A DNA stretch of 35,814 nucleotides, taken from assembly GCA_021801605.1 (NCBI GenBank), contig JAJYXU010000117.1, positions 1 to 35,814 on the forward strand, given 5' to 3'. This document shows, piece by piece, positions 1 to 7,440 of this stretch. The position numbers were made by a program, and so were the translations under genes. The notes under the pieces were generated by a model. That model had not been told where the DNA came from. It did not search any database and worked only from the letters and a program-made list of their open reading frames with translations. Positions within the stretch are counted from its first letter, which is position 1, and every line of letters starts with the position of its first letter. The DNA is from Bacteroidota bacterium. Its GTDB lineage: Bacteria > Bacteroidota > Ignavibacteria > Ignavibacteriales > Melioribacteraceae.

Positions 1-2
1 AA

Positions 3-443
3 GAATCCTCTCAGAAATTCTACTCATCAACCGAAGAAGCAGTTCTAAAAAAACAAATACCCAAAGCGAAAATATCACGAATAGATTACCACATAGGGGG
101 AATATTTTCCGGGAAACGGGAGTATTTACGCGTGAAATGGAAAGAGTATTCGTTTGATATTTGTGCCGCACCATTTGGTACAGGATTCTTTATTTCATGG
201 TGGTTGGGCGAATCACCAAGTCCTTTCAAAGCTCTTGTCTTTTCTATTCCGTTTATCGGGCCGTTTCTTGTTAGAGCATTCAAACCCACAACTTACTACC
301 AGATGGATACAGCGTTAATGTTTGAAGAAATGGTTCACGCCGCCGTACTCGAAGTGTTGGATCAGATACTCCAAGGTAGTGGAATTAGGGCATTAACTGA
401 GTTAGAACGAAAACCGATCATGCAAGACCTTTTTAAGAAGTAA
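3..443 (+). CDS. Membrane-associated hypothetical protein, 5' partial
   Basis: The frame is open from the left edge of the window, so this is the last ~146 residues of a longer protein; the GTG at 132 is an internal codon, not a convincing start. It has an aromatic, hydrophobic stretch (FDICAAPFGTGFFISWWLGE, window residues ~50-70) followed by a ~19-residue apolar segment (FKALVFSIPFIGPFLV) that could be membrane-embedded, and then a soluble, mostly helical tail. It ends 24 bases before the large ATPase gene on the same strand, so the two are probably co-transcribed and may work together, for example as a membrane partner of the ATPase. I do not recognise a named family. The function given is inference from position only. 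Confidence 0.7.
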   Translation, partial: ESSQKFYSSTEEAVLKKQIPKAKISRIDYHIGGIFSGKREYLRVKWKEYSFDICAAPFGTGFFISWWLGESPSPFKALVFSIPFIGPFLVRAFKPTTYYQMDTALMFEEMVHAAVLEVLDQILQGSGIRALTELERKPIMQDLFKK

Positions 444-467
444 CAGTACAGAGAGGGAATACCGTTA

Positions 468-3400
468 ATGTATTATGATGTGATCGAAGAGCTAACCAGA
501 AGTTTTTATGAATGGGAACACCGAGGAAGAGGGTGGGACGTGTGGGATTATCCAGTAGAACTTGAACCCCCGTTCGTTCCATTCTATTTCCACTCAATTC
601 AAAAGACGAATCATATTGATGACGGCTACAAACAAACATTCATGAGCTCTGTTATTGAAAAAGTGAAACGCAAATGGAATAAGTTTTCTGATGAACATAT
701 CAAACTTGATGATAAATTTCCTGAACCATCTGAATATGTTTCTGCAACTCAATTTCAATGTGATGAAAAGATCGAAGAACTTATCGTGGTTTTTCCACAA
801 AATTATAAAGTGAACTCGGAATATATTGAGCAATGTCTCCTTGGTATAACCACTAGTACATACCCGGTTAGTTTTGAAATTATTGGCTCAGAAAAATCTA
901 TTACTGTACAATTTGCCTGTCGTGAATCGGATTCATTATACATTTCCCAACAAATTCATGCGTTCTTTCCTGATGCAATAATAACAGTTGGGCAAAATTT
1001 ACTGCAATCCTTACTGGCTGAGACAAAAGAAATTGCAGTAGTTGATTTCGGTCTCTCGGAAGAATTTATGCGTCCACTTCGAACATTTAAAACGTTCGAC
1101 CCAGACCCGTTGACGAGCGTTTTCGGAGTACTCGAAAACCTAAATGAAGGTGAAAAAGGAATCATTCAAATACTCTTTCAAGTAGTAGACTCACCTTGGA
1201 CAACGAGTATTATGAGATCAGTTTTAAATGATGATGGTGATTCTTTTTTTATTGATGCGCCTGAAATGGTGAAACTTGCGAAAGAAAAATGTAAACATCC
1301 TCTTTTTGCGGTTATAATTCGAATAGCAGCGACTACTAAATCTCAACAACGGGCATGGGAAATATTGAAAGCGCTGACCGGATGTTTCACCGTTTTTTCT
1401 GATCCTTACAGCAATGAGTTGATTCCTTTAACAAATCAAGATTATGAAAATGAACAACATCTTGCTGACATCATCATGCGACAGTCACACCGTAGTGGAA
1501 TGATTCTGAACAGTGCTGAATTGATTTCATTTGTTCATTTCCCCTCAGAAACGATTGTATCAAAGAAACTAACGCGGCAAATACAAAAAACAATTGAAAC
1601 CCCTTCTGTTGTAATCGGAAACAAATTTGTTCTTGGGGAAAATGTTCACAACAATAAAAAGACGGTTGTTTCCCTAAATTATGAACAACGACTCCGGCAT
1701 ATGCATATTATTGGTTCAACCGGCACCGGTAAATCTACTTTACTTCTTAATCTTATTACTCAAGATATTCAAAGTGGATTAGGGATTGCAGTACTCGATC
1801 CTCACGGTGATCTCATTGAATCGATTCTTGAGAGAGTTCCTGAGAATAGGCATGAAGACGTCATTCTGTTCGACCCGGGTGATGAAGAGTATCCTGTAGG
1901 ATTTAATATTCTCGAAGCAAAGACTAAGGTAGAAAAAAACGTCTTGTCTTCTGACCTTGTTGAAATTTTTCGAAGATTCTCTACAAGCTGGGGAGATCAA
2001 ATGAGTGTTGTACTGGGCAACGCAATTTCAGCGTTCTTAGAAAGTAACCGCGTGGGATCATTGACGGACTTGAGAAGATTCCTAATTGAGAAAGGATTTC
2101 GAGAAACATTTTTGCAAGAAGTAACAGATGAACATATCAAATACTTTTGGGATAAGGAATTCTCACTATTACGAGGAAGCGCACTCAATTCCATACTTAC
2201 CCGGCTTGATTTTTTCCTTAGACCAAAAACCATTCGAAATATTGTGTCACAACAAAGAGGCATCGATATTGAAGATATCGTTAATCACAAAAAGATATTC
2301 TTGGTAAAGTTAGCTCAAGGAATTATAGGTGATGAAAACGCTTATTTATTAGGCTCACTCCTTGTCTCAAAACTACACCAAGTAGTTATGCAAAGACAAC
2401 TACTAAGCCACCATGAAAGAACTCCATTCTATTTATATATAGATGAATTCCAGAATTTTATCACTGCATCGATGAAAGCTATTATGTCGGGGGCCCGAAA
2501 ATATTCTCTTGGATTGATTCTCGCCCATCAGGATTTGCATCAATTATGGGAATTAGATGTTGCCCTAGCAAACTCAATACTCTCAAATGCCGGTACACGA
2601 ATTTGTTTTCGGATAGGAGATTTTGATGCTCAAAAGTTACAAAGTGGCTTTGCTCACTTTGATATAAATGATCTGCAAAGTCTTAGTATAGGTGAAGCGA
2701 TTGTTCGGGTGGAGCGTTCTGATTGTGATTTTAATCTTAGAACGTTTCTACCTTCTGAAATTAATATTCACTATGGTCAACAAAACAAAGAAAAGATTAT
2801 TGGTCTTTCGAGGAAAAAGTATGGAATAGCACCAGTTGCTGTTGATAAGAAACAAGAAGCATCCGAAACTTTCCATCAACCTCCCTATCCCAAACAAAAA
2901 GAAACCACAACAAAGAAAATTGTGGTCAATGCTAATCTTGATGTGTTGGATGATGATAACAGGAGAATGAATGGAAAGAATGTATCACAACATCGGTTTC
3001 TTCAGACACTCATTAAACGATTAGCCGAACAACGAGGATATAAAGCTACGATTGAGGAAGCAACAAATGATAAACTTGGGAGAGTCGATGTAGGACTTGA
3101 ACGTGATGGGGAAAAGATCGCCTGTGAAATTTCAGTAACGACAAATGATGACCATGAAATAAAAAATATAGAGAAATGTTTTCAATCGGGATATGGTAAA
3201 GTATTGTTCTGTTCTACTGAGAAGAAGCGACTAGAAGCCATGAAAAAATTAATTACTGAAAAATTGGAATTAAAATTTAGTAGTAATGTTTTTCTATTTC
3301 TTCCTGATGAAATTATTTTGTTCTTTGAGAATGAAACCACAAATGAGATTAAGTTGCAGAGTGAAAATATTTTGAAGGGATATCGAGTAAAGGTAGAGTA

Positions 3401-3494
3401 TAAAACAATCTCTGAATCACAGAAAAAAGAAAAACAAGAAGTAGTGAGTGGAGTTGTTGTAAATGCGCTTAGGAGATTGAAGGGAGATAGGTAA
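468..3494 (+). CDS. HerA/VirD4-type ATPase with C-terminal nuclease-like domain
   Basis: A 1008-residue protein of the HerA/FtsK/VirD4 superfamily (the class often labelled type IV secretory conjugative DNA transfer protein). Walker A GSTGTGKST is at residues ~416-424, followed by AVLDPHGDL; the Walker B-like strand LYIDEFQNF is at ~655-663. The first ~390 residues are a family-specific N-terminal region without a motif I know. A linker rich in Lys, Gln and Pro (~800-835) leads to a C-terminal domain (~843-930) with GRVDVGLERDGEKIACEIS. Its D...E-x-S spacing resembles a PD-(D/E)xK nuclease core with the lysine missing or shifted. Known members are hexameric DNA pumps or DNA-end processors; transfer or defence are both possible here. 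The start ATG has a GAGAGGG ribosome-binding site. No relaxase or pilus gene is visible in the window. Confidence 0.82.
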   Translation: MYYDVIEELTRSFYEWEHRGRGWDVWDYPVELEPPFVPFYFHSIQKTNHIDDGYKQTFMSSVIEKVKRKWNKFSDEHIKLDDKFPEPSEYVSATQFQCDEKIEELIVVFPQNYKVNSEYIEQCLLGITTSTYPVSFEIIGSEKSITVQFACRESDSLYISQQIHAFFPDAIITVGQNLLQSLLAETKEIAVVDFGLSEEFMRPLRTFKTFDPDPLTSVFGVLENLNEGEKGIIQILFQVVDSPWTTSIMRSVLNDDGDSFFIDAPEMVKLAKEKCKHPLFAVIIRIAATTKSQQRAWEILKALTGCFTVFSDPYSNELIPLTNQDYENEQHLADIIMRQSHRSGMILNSAELISFVHFPSETIVSKKLTRQIQKTIETPSVVIGNKFVLGENVHNNKKTVVSLNYEQRLRHMHIIGSTGTGKSTLLLNLITQDIQSGLGIAVLDPHGDLIESILERVPENRHEDVILFDPGDEEYPVGFNILEAKTKVEKNVLSSDLVEIFRRFSTSWGDQMSVVLGNAISAFLESNRVGSLTDLRRFLIEKGFRETFLQEVTDEHIKYFWDKEFSLLRGSALNSILTRLDFFLRPKTIRNIVSQQRGIDIEDIVNHKKIFLVKLAQGIIGDENAYLLGSLLVSKLHQVVMQRQLLSHHERTPFYLYIDEFQNFITASMKAIMSGARKYSLGLILAHQDLHQLWELDVALANSILSNAGTRICFRIGDFDAQKLQSGFAHFDINDLQSLSIGEAIVRVERSDCDFNLRTFLPSEINIHYGQQNKEKIIGLSRKKYGIAPVAVDKKQEASETFHQPPYPKQKETTTKKIVVNANLDVLDDDNRRMNGKNVSQHRFLQTLIKRLAEQRGYKATIEEATNDKLGRVDVGLERDGEKIACEISVTTNDDHEIKNIEKCFQSGYGKVLFCSTEKKRLEAMKKLITEKLELKFSSNVFLFLPDEIILFFENETTNEIKLQSENILKGYRVKVEYKTISESQKKEKQEVVSGVVVNALRRLKGDR

Positions 3495-3573
3495 ATTAAT
3501 CTTATCAAGAAATCTTTATCTTAATTGAACTGTTTGGAAATAATTCGAAAATAAAAAATATTGGGACAGCATC

Positions 3574-4500
3574 TTGAAAGAAATTATAATTGACATTGGT
3601 GACAGTACTAGAAATGAAATGAGATGGTTGGCGTTTTATCGTTCTCTAGAATCCAAATCTATCAAAAAAGGTAATCAGGTAATTATTGATTTTGAAAACG
3701 TCACGTTTATCATCCCTTTTTGTCTCCTTGGTTTGTTAGCTTTTATTAAATCTGCATTTGAAGTAACTCAAAAAAAAGTTAAGCTCAAGAATATTCCCTT
3801 GAGTCCAGTTATTTACCAATACATGGAAAGAGCAGATTTTTTTAAGTATGCTAAAAAGTATTGTGTCATCGTTGGCGATTATACGGATGTAGCATTGTGG
3901 GAACGAGATAAAGAAGCTAAAAAAATGTATGGAATTATTGAGATTGAAAAAGATCCAATTAAGAGTGCCAATAAAATAGCTCAGACAATTGATGAATTGC
4001 AGAAGAGATACAAGTATATTCTTGATTTCTTTTCTACAAATCATAAAAATGCAAATATCTTCTTTACTATATTATCTGAGATTACCGCCAATATTCCAGA
4101 ACATAGTAATTCCACTGGATATTTATTAGTGCAAAAATGGGAGAGCCCAACCAAAGGGAAAATTTTCACCAGTCTTTCTATCATTGATACAGGTATAGGA
4201 ATTAGAGGAAGACTCGAAAGACAAATAAAGACTCGTAAGAGGAAACTTCCTAAAAATCTTCATAGTGACTCTGATTTTTTAAGATATGCTTTCAGTGAAG
4301 ATGGTACTCGAAGTGGTGCTGGATTACATAGTGTTATCCGATCTCTTAGTGAATGGAATCCAAACGATACAGCTTTATTGGTTCTTTCTGGTAATGGGAT
4401 AATGTATAAATCTCAAGGCTCAAGTGACATAGAATTTACAGATGAGGATCAATATTTTCAGGGCACACATGCAACCATTTGGTTTTATGGAGATATTTAA
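3574..4500 (+). CDS. STAS-like plus histidine-kinase-type ATPase protein
   Basis: A 308-residue protein with two parts. Residues ~1-95 look like a STAS-type fold (VIIDFENVTFIIPFCLLGLL). Residues ~150-305 carry GHKL/HATPase_c signatures: an N-box-like helix ILSEITANIPEHS (~165-178), the G1 box DTGIGI (~203) and the G2 box GAGLHSV (~248). No phospho-accepting histidine domain is seen, so it is more like an anti-sigma-factor kinase (SpoIIAB/RsbW-like) than a sensor kinase. The next gene encodes a STAS-like/HTH protein, so the pair is probably a partner switch in which the ATPase modifies or binds the STAS partner. The proposed start is TTG with no strong ribosome-binding site, so the N-terminus is uncertain. 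The ligand or signal is unknown. Confidence 0.75.
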   Translation: MKEIIIDIGDSTRNEMRWLAFYRSLESKSIKKGNQVIIDFENVTFIIPFCLLGLLAFIKSAFEVTQKKVKLKNIPLSPVIYQYMERADFFKYAKKYCVIVGDYTDVALWERDKEAKKMYGIIEIEKDPIKSANKIAQTIDELQKRYKYILDFFSTNHKNANIFFTILSEITANIPEHSNSTGYLLVQKWESPTKGKIFTSLSIIDTGIGIRGRLERQIKTRKRKLPKNLHSDSDFLRYAFSEDGTRSGAGLHSVIRSLSEWNPNDTALLVLSGNGIMYKSQGSSDIEFTDEDQYFQGTHATIWFYGDI

Positions 4501-4502
4501 AC

Positions 4503-4551
4503 TTGACAATCATTTTTAAAACACCTACCTTTAAGTAGAAGATGCTTAAGG
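4503..4551 (+). promoter_or_regulatory. Putative promoter with operator-like dyad before STAS-HTH gene
   Basis: TTGACA at 4503-4508 is followed 17 bases later by TACCTT (4526-4531), a possible sigma-70-type promoter. Overlapping it is the imperfect dyad CCTTTAAG (4528-4535) / CTTAAGG (4545-4551), which covers the first possible start codon (4542). Its whole 27-base context closely matches the dyad at 5159-5183. The overlap with the start of transcription and translation suggests a repressor site, possibly for the encoded HTH protein. Confidence 0.45.
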
Positions 4552-5144
4552 GTATGGTAAAAAAACAAAACAAAATAGAGATTTATCAGGTAGCCCAAAA
4601 AGCGGGATGGAATACTCCGAACACTTTAATTTGGAGAGAGCCCGCACAAAAAATGAGACCTGAATTTGTGAAGCGATTATATAAAGAAAACGAAACAGTG
4701 TGTGAATTAGATTTTTCTGGAATTGAGACGGCAGATGGTTCTTTTATTGATGAGTTTCTTGTGACTGAATTAAAAAACATGGACGCTGGCAAGGTAAGTA
4801 AAAAAGCAATTTATCTTTCCAATCTTAATGATGTTGTTTTGTATAACATCGAATTAGTTTTTACAAAAAAGCGTCCAGCTGGAGAAAAATTTTATATGAT
4901 GTTTCGTAAAGCAGATGGAACTTGGGAGCTGTTTTCAGAAGGAATCGAAGCATCATTAAAAGAAACATTAGAGTATATAATGCTAAAGAAAGAGCTAACA
5001 TCTAATGATGTTTCTAAAAAATTTAAAATCAGTGTTCCTGCTGCTTCGGTAAGATTAAAAAACTTATTTGATATGAGAATCGTGAACAGAAAAGACGAAA
5101 CAACATCGACAGGAAAGGAATTTGTGTATGAATCTATCTTTTGA
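4542..5144 (+). CDS. STAS-like (DUF4325-type) and helix-turn-helix regulator
   Basis: A 200-residue protein. The middle part (~50-120) contains CELDFSGIETADGSFIDEFL, the pattern of STAS-like DUF4325 proteins. The C-terminus (~141-190) reads like a winged helix-turn-helix (LTSNDVSKKFKISVPAASVR), ending in a short wing. It directly follows the STAS/ATPase gene and is flanked on both sides by matching dyads (4528-4551 and 5159-5183). I infer that it is the DNA-binding output of an ATPase-controlled partner switch, regulating itself and the ubiquitin-like operon downstream. ATG at 4554 is an alternative start that would remove four residues; the first dyad overlaps both. The DNA-binding role is not shown directly. 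Confidence 0.72.
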   Translation: MLKGMVKKQNKIEIYQVAQKAGWNTPNTLIWREPAQKMRPEFVKRLYKENETVCELDFSGIETADGSFIDEFLVTELKNMDAGKVSKKAIYLSNLNDVVLYNIELVFTKKRPAGEKFYMMFRKADGTWELFSEGIEASLKETLEYIMLKKELTSNDVSKKFKISVPAASVRLKNLFDMRIVNRKDETTSTGKEFVYESIF

Positions 5145-5158
5145 TTTTTTTTGCCCTA

Positions 5159-5183
5159 CTCTTAAGTATAATTTGCTTAAGAG
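5159..5183 (+). promoter_or_regulatory. Perfect dyad enclosing a TATAAT box before ubiquitin-like operon
   Basis: CTCTTAAG (5159-5166) and CTTAAGAG (5176-5183) are perfect reverse complements, and the 9-base centre begins with TATAAT (5167-5172), a consensus -10 box. Only poor -35 candidates precede it (TTGATT at 5141). A protein bound to the two arms would sit on the -10 box. The sequence aligns closely, without gaps, with the dyad at 4528-4551. Confidence 0.5.
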
Positions 5184-5210
5184 GTAATGAAAATTTTTTT
5201 ATATAGCAGT

Positions 5211-5227
5211 TAAGCAAAAATAGCTTA
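5211..5227 (+). promoter_or_regulatory. Second, shorter dyad in the ubiquitin-like operon leader
   Basis: TAAGC (5211-5215) and GCTTA (5223-5227) flank a 7-base A-rich centre. The arms reuse the TTAAG/GCTTA core of the stronger dyad ~45 bases upstream, so this may be an auxiliary operator. It is short and AT-rich, so chance is a real alternative. The operon's ribosome-binding site AAAGGAG follows at about 5256-5262. Confidence 0.25.
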
Positions 5228-5269
5228 TAGGTAATTCACTTAATAATCATAAAAGAAAGGAGAAATCCG

Positions 5270-5797
5270 ATGAACGATTCAAAAGAAGTAAACAAAAATC
5301 AAAATGAACAGAATACTCATCCTGATCATTTGAAAAAGGAAATTGATGAGCTTGAACAAAAAGCTGAGAAACTCGAAGAGGTAGCTGACCAATTTGAGAA
5401 TGATGCTGAAAAACTTCATGAAGAAGCACACAAACTTGAAGAGAAGGCAGAGCAGCTTGAGAAAAAAGCACATCAACTGGAAAAGGAAGCTGATAAACTG
5501 GAAGATAGAGCAGAAGAGCTTGAAGAAAAAGTTGAACAGCTAGAGCATGAAGAAGAACAAAAGGAATTTACCATTTCTGTGAATGGGAGAATGAAAACCG
5601 TTCAAGGAAAAACAATCTCGTATGATCAGTTGGTAGTTCTTGCGTTTGAAAACCCGAACCCTGATCTCAAAATAATTTATACTGTTAACTACAGTAAGGG
5701 TCCTAAACACAATCCAAAGGGCTCAATGGTACAAGGCGATATTGTTAAACTAAAAGAAGGAATGATATTCAATGTTACAGCAAGTAATCAGTCTTAG
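5270..5797 (+). CDS. Coiled-coil ubiquitin-like protein (Multi_ubiq type)
   Basis: A 175-residue protein. Residues 31-93 are nine consecutive heptads of the form xAxxLEx (Ala and Leu at fixed places, with Phe41 and Val88 the main exceptions), with one looser heptad before: a long, highly charged coiled coil that should oligomerise. Residues ~98-173 match the bacterial Multi_ubiq ubiquitin-like domain, with ISYDQLVVLAF, YSKGPKHNPKGSMVQGD and the family's ending MIFNVTASNQS. There is only one such domain and no C-terminal Gly-Gly; as I recall, family members commonly end this way. A strong AAAGGAG site precedes the start. The stop overlaps the next gene by 26 bases, so translation is probably coupled to the E1-like enzyme. 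It is the likely modifier or substrate of that enzyme; the conjugation target is unknown. Confidence 0.8.
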   Translation: MNDSKEVNKNQNEQNTHPDHLKKEIDELEQKAEKLEEVADQFENDAEKLHEEAHKLEEKAEQLEKKAHQLEKEADKLEDRAEELEEKVEQLEHEEEQKEFTISVNGRMKTVQGKTISYDQLVVLAFENPNPDLKIIYTVNYSKGPKHNPKGSMVQGDIVKLKEGMIFNVTASNQS

Positions 5798-6947
5798 TCC
5801 CGACCTTAAAAGATTGTGGGATGAAGGTTTTGAATTAGAGGTCAAACATGGCTATCTATTAGTACACAATGTTCCTTATGTTACTTCGTCAAAAGAAATA
5901 AAGAGCGGCACCCTCATATCAACGCTTGATCTTGCAGGTGAAGTAACTAAAAAACCTGAAACGCACGTAATCTATTTTATTGGAGAATATCCATGTCAAA
6001 AGGATGGCTCGCCCATCCTTGCGATTAAACATCAAAATGGGGATCAGAATCTTGGAAATAAGATCGTCGTAAATTATTCGTTCTCGAATAAACCCGCAGA
6101 TGGGTATCCCACCTACTACGAAAAAATAAAACGATACTTCGAAATTATTTCGAACCACGCAAAATCATTGAATCCTGATGTCGAAGTGAAAAAATACGAG
6201 GTTCATCTTACTGAAGATGAGGAATCTGTATTTAATTATTCGGACACAAATTCGAGTCGAGCAAAGATTAATGCACTACAGGAAAAACTGGAATCACAAA
6301 AAATCGTAATTGTCGGCTTAGGAGGAACCGGATCGTATATTTTAGATTTGGTTGCAAAAACTCCAGTTAAAGAAATACATCTGTTTGACGGTGATGAATT
6401 TCTACAACACAACGCATTCCGTTCCCCTGGAGCCCCTTCACTTGAAAAACTCCGAGAGCGGAAAAAGAAAGTAGATTATTTTGCTGAGGTATACTCTAGG
6501 ATGCATAAGAGGATTATTCCCCATCCAGAATTTATCAGCAATGAAAACATCAATCAATTACTTGACAGTTATTTTGTATTTCTTGCAATCGATGGTAGTC
6601 AGGTAAAAAAGGATTTGATTGAATTTTGTATAAACAATAAAATTCCATTTGTTGATGTGGGGATGGGTTTACAGCTTGCAGATAATGAACTGGTAGGCAT
6701 TGTCCGAGTCACTACTGGACTAACTTCTAAAATAGATCATCTTGAAAAAAGAATTTCTTTTTCGGACGAATCTGAAAACGCTTATGCAAGCAATATTCAA
6801 ATAGCGGATTTGAATTCATTAAATGCAGCGTTGGCAGTCATCAAGTGGAAAAAGATATTTTCTTACTATCAAGATTTAGGAAAGGAATGCAATAGCAACT
6901 ATGCGATAAATACAGGAGAATTATTCAATGAAGACTTTGTCGTATGA
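5772..6947 (+). CDS. DUF6791-ThiF fusion, E1-like activating enzyme
   Basis: A 391-residue protein. Residues 1-~150 match the DUF6791 domain usually found in front of ThiF domains (LSPDLKRLWDEGFELEV at the start, HVIYFIGEYPC near 65-75). Residues ~175-390 are a ThiF/MoeB/E1 adenylating domain: nucleotide-binding VIVGLGGTGS (~178-187), FDGDEF then N and R (~205-218) and the crossover-loop-like AIDGSQ (~270). This family adenylates the C-terminus of ubiquitin-like proteins. No cysteine is present at the usual thioester position of the ThiF domain; the only Cys residues are ~75, ~286 and ~373. The gene overlaps its neighbours on both sides, giving a coupled three-gene operon. No separate E2 or JAB peptidase gene is present; whether the N-terminal domain takes the E2 role is unknown. 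Confidence 0.83.
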   Translation: MLQQVISLSPDLKRLWDEGFELEVKHGYLLVHNVPYVTSSKEIKSGTLISTLDLAGEVTKKPETHVIYFIGEYPCQKDGSPILAIKHQNGDQNLGNKIVVNYSFSNKPADGYPTYYEKIKRYFEIISNHAKSLNPDVEVKKYEVHLTEDEESVFNYSDTNSSRAKINALQEKLESQKIVIVGLGGTGSYILDLVAKTPVKEIHLFDGDEFLQHNAFRSPGAPSLEKLRERKKKVDYFAEVYSRMHKRIIPHPEFISNENINQLLDSYFVFLAIDGSQVKKDLIEFCINNKIPFVDVGMGLQLADNELVGIVRVTTGLTSKIDHLEKRISFSDESENAYASNIQIADLNSLNAALAVIKWKKIFSYYQDLGKECNSNYAINTGELFNEDFVV

Positions 6948-7290
6948 GTTTGTGGAATATATTCCAGACCAAATGGAAGAAGGTAAACTTTATGTTTCAA
7001 TTCCCAATTGTGTGGCGATTCATAAATGTTGCTGTGGATGCCATACCGAAGTAGTTACTCCTCTATCCCCTGATGCTTGGAGATTAATTTTTGATGGAGA
7101 ATCAATTTCGTTATATCCCTCAATTGGTAATTGGCAATTTGCCTGTAAGTCCCACTACTGGATTAAGAATAATACCGTTGAATGGGCTAAATCATGGGAA
7201 GATACAATGGCTGAGAAGAATCGCAGTAAAAAATCTAATAAAAAAATGTTCTCGAAATTTTTGAAACATTTTTCTAAAAGAAAAAAATAA
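6928..7290 (+). CDS. DUF6527 putative zinc-binding protein
   Basis: A 120-residue protein matching DUF6527, a family that recurs next to Multi_ubiq and ThiF genes. Visible signatures are the Cys/His cluster HKCCCGCH (Cys34, 35, 36, 38 and His39), SLYPSIGNW (~61-69) and FACKSHYWI (Cys73, His76), a plausible single zinc site. A lysine/arginine-rich tail (~98-120) follows the domain. It overlaps the E1-like gene by 20 bases and ends the operon. The family's biochemical role is not known to me; a ligase-like adaptor or target-recognition part is a guess based on the metal site and the neighbours. Confidence 0.78.
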   Translation: MKTLSYEFVEYIPDQMEEGKLYVSIPNCVAIHKCCCGCHTEVVTPLSPDAWRLIFDGESISLYPSIGNWQFACKSHYWIKNNTVEWAKSWEDTMAEKNRSKKSNKKMFSKFLKHFSKRKK

Positions 7291-7334
7291 AGCGCACCAA
7301 GTAAATTTCTCAAGTGCATAATGGTTACGAGTAT

Positions 7335-7370
7335 TGAAAAGTTATGCTTGTTGCTAAGTATAACTTTTCA
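7335..7370 (+). promoter_or_regulatory. Long inverted repeat before the methyltransferase gene
   Basis: TGAAAAGTTATGCTT (7335-7349) and AAGTATAACTTTTCA (7356-7370) pair at 14 of 15 positions around a 6-base loop. TATAAC (7359-7364) inside the right arm could be a -10 box. The right arm shares TAAGTATAAYTT with the dyad at 5159-5183. There is no T-run after it, so an operator for the restriction-modification genes is more likely than a terminator, though it may also mark the end of the upstream operon. The rest of the 7291-7440 gap shows nothing else clear. Confidence 0.45.
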
Positions 7371-7440
7371 CTCATACGAGTTTTCGTTACCCTATATTTC
7401 TCAAACCTTGGAACTAATTCATTTCGCTTCTTGAGAAGGA

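Noticed and set aside
132-443. A 103-residue gene starting at GTG 132
   Set aside because: The frame is open to the left edge and the upstream residues continue smoothly, so it is the end of a longer protein.
5360-5550. 21-base imperfect tandem repeats as a possible repeat array or CRISPR
   Set aside because: They encode the heptads of the coiled coil, diverge at third positions and have no spacer structure.
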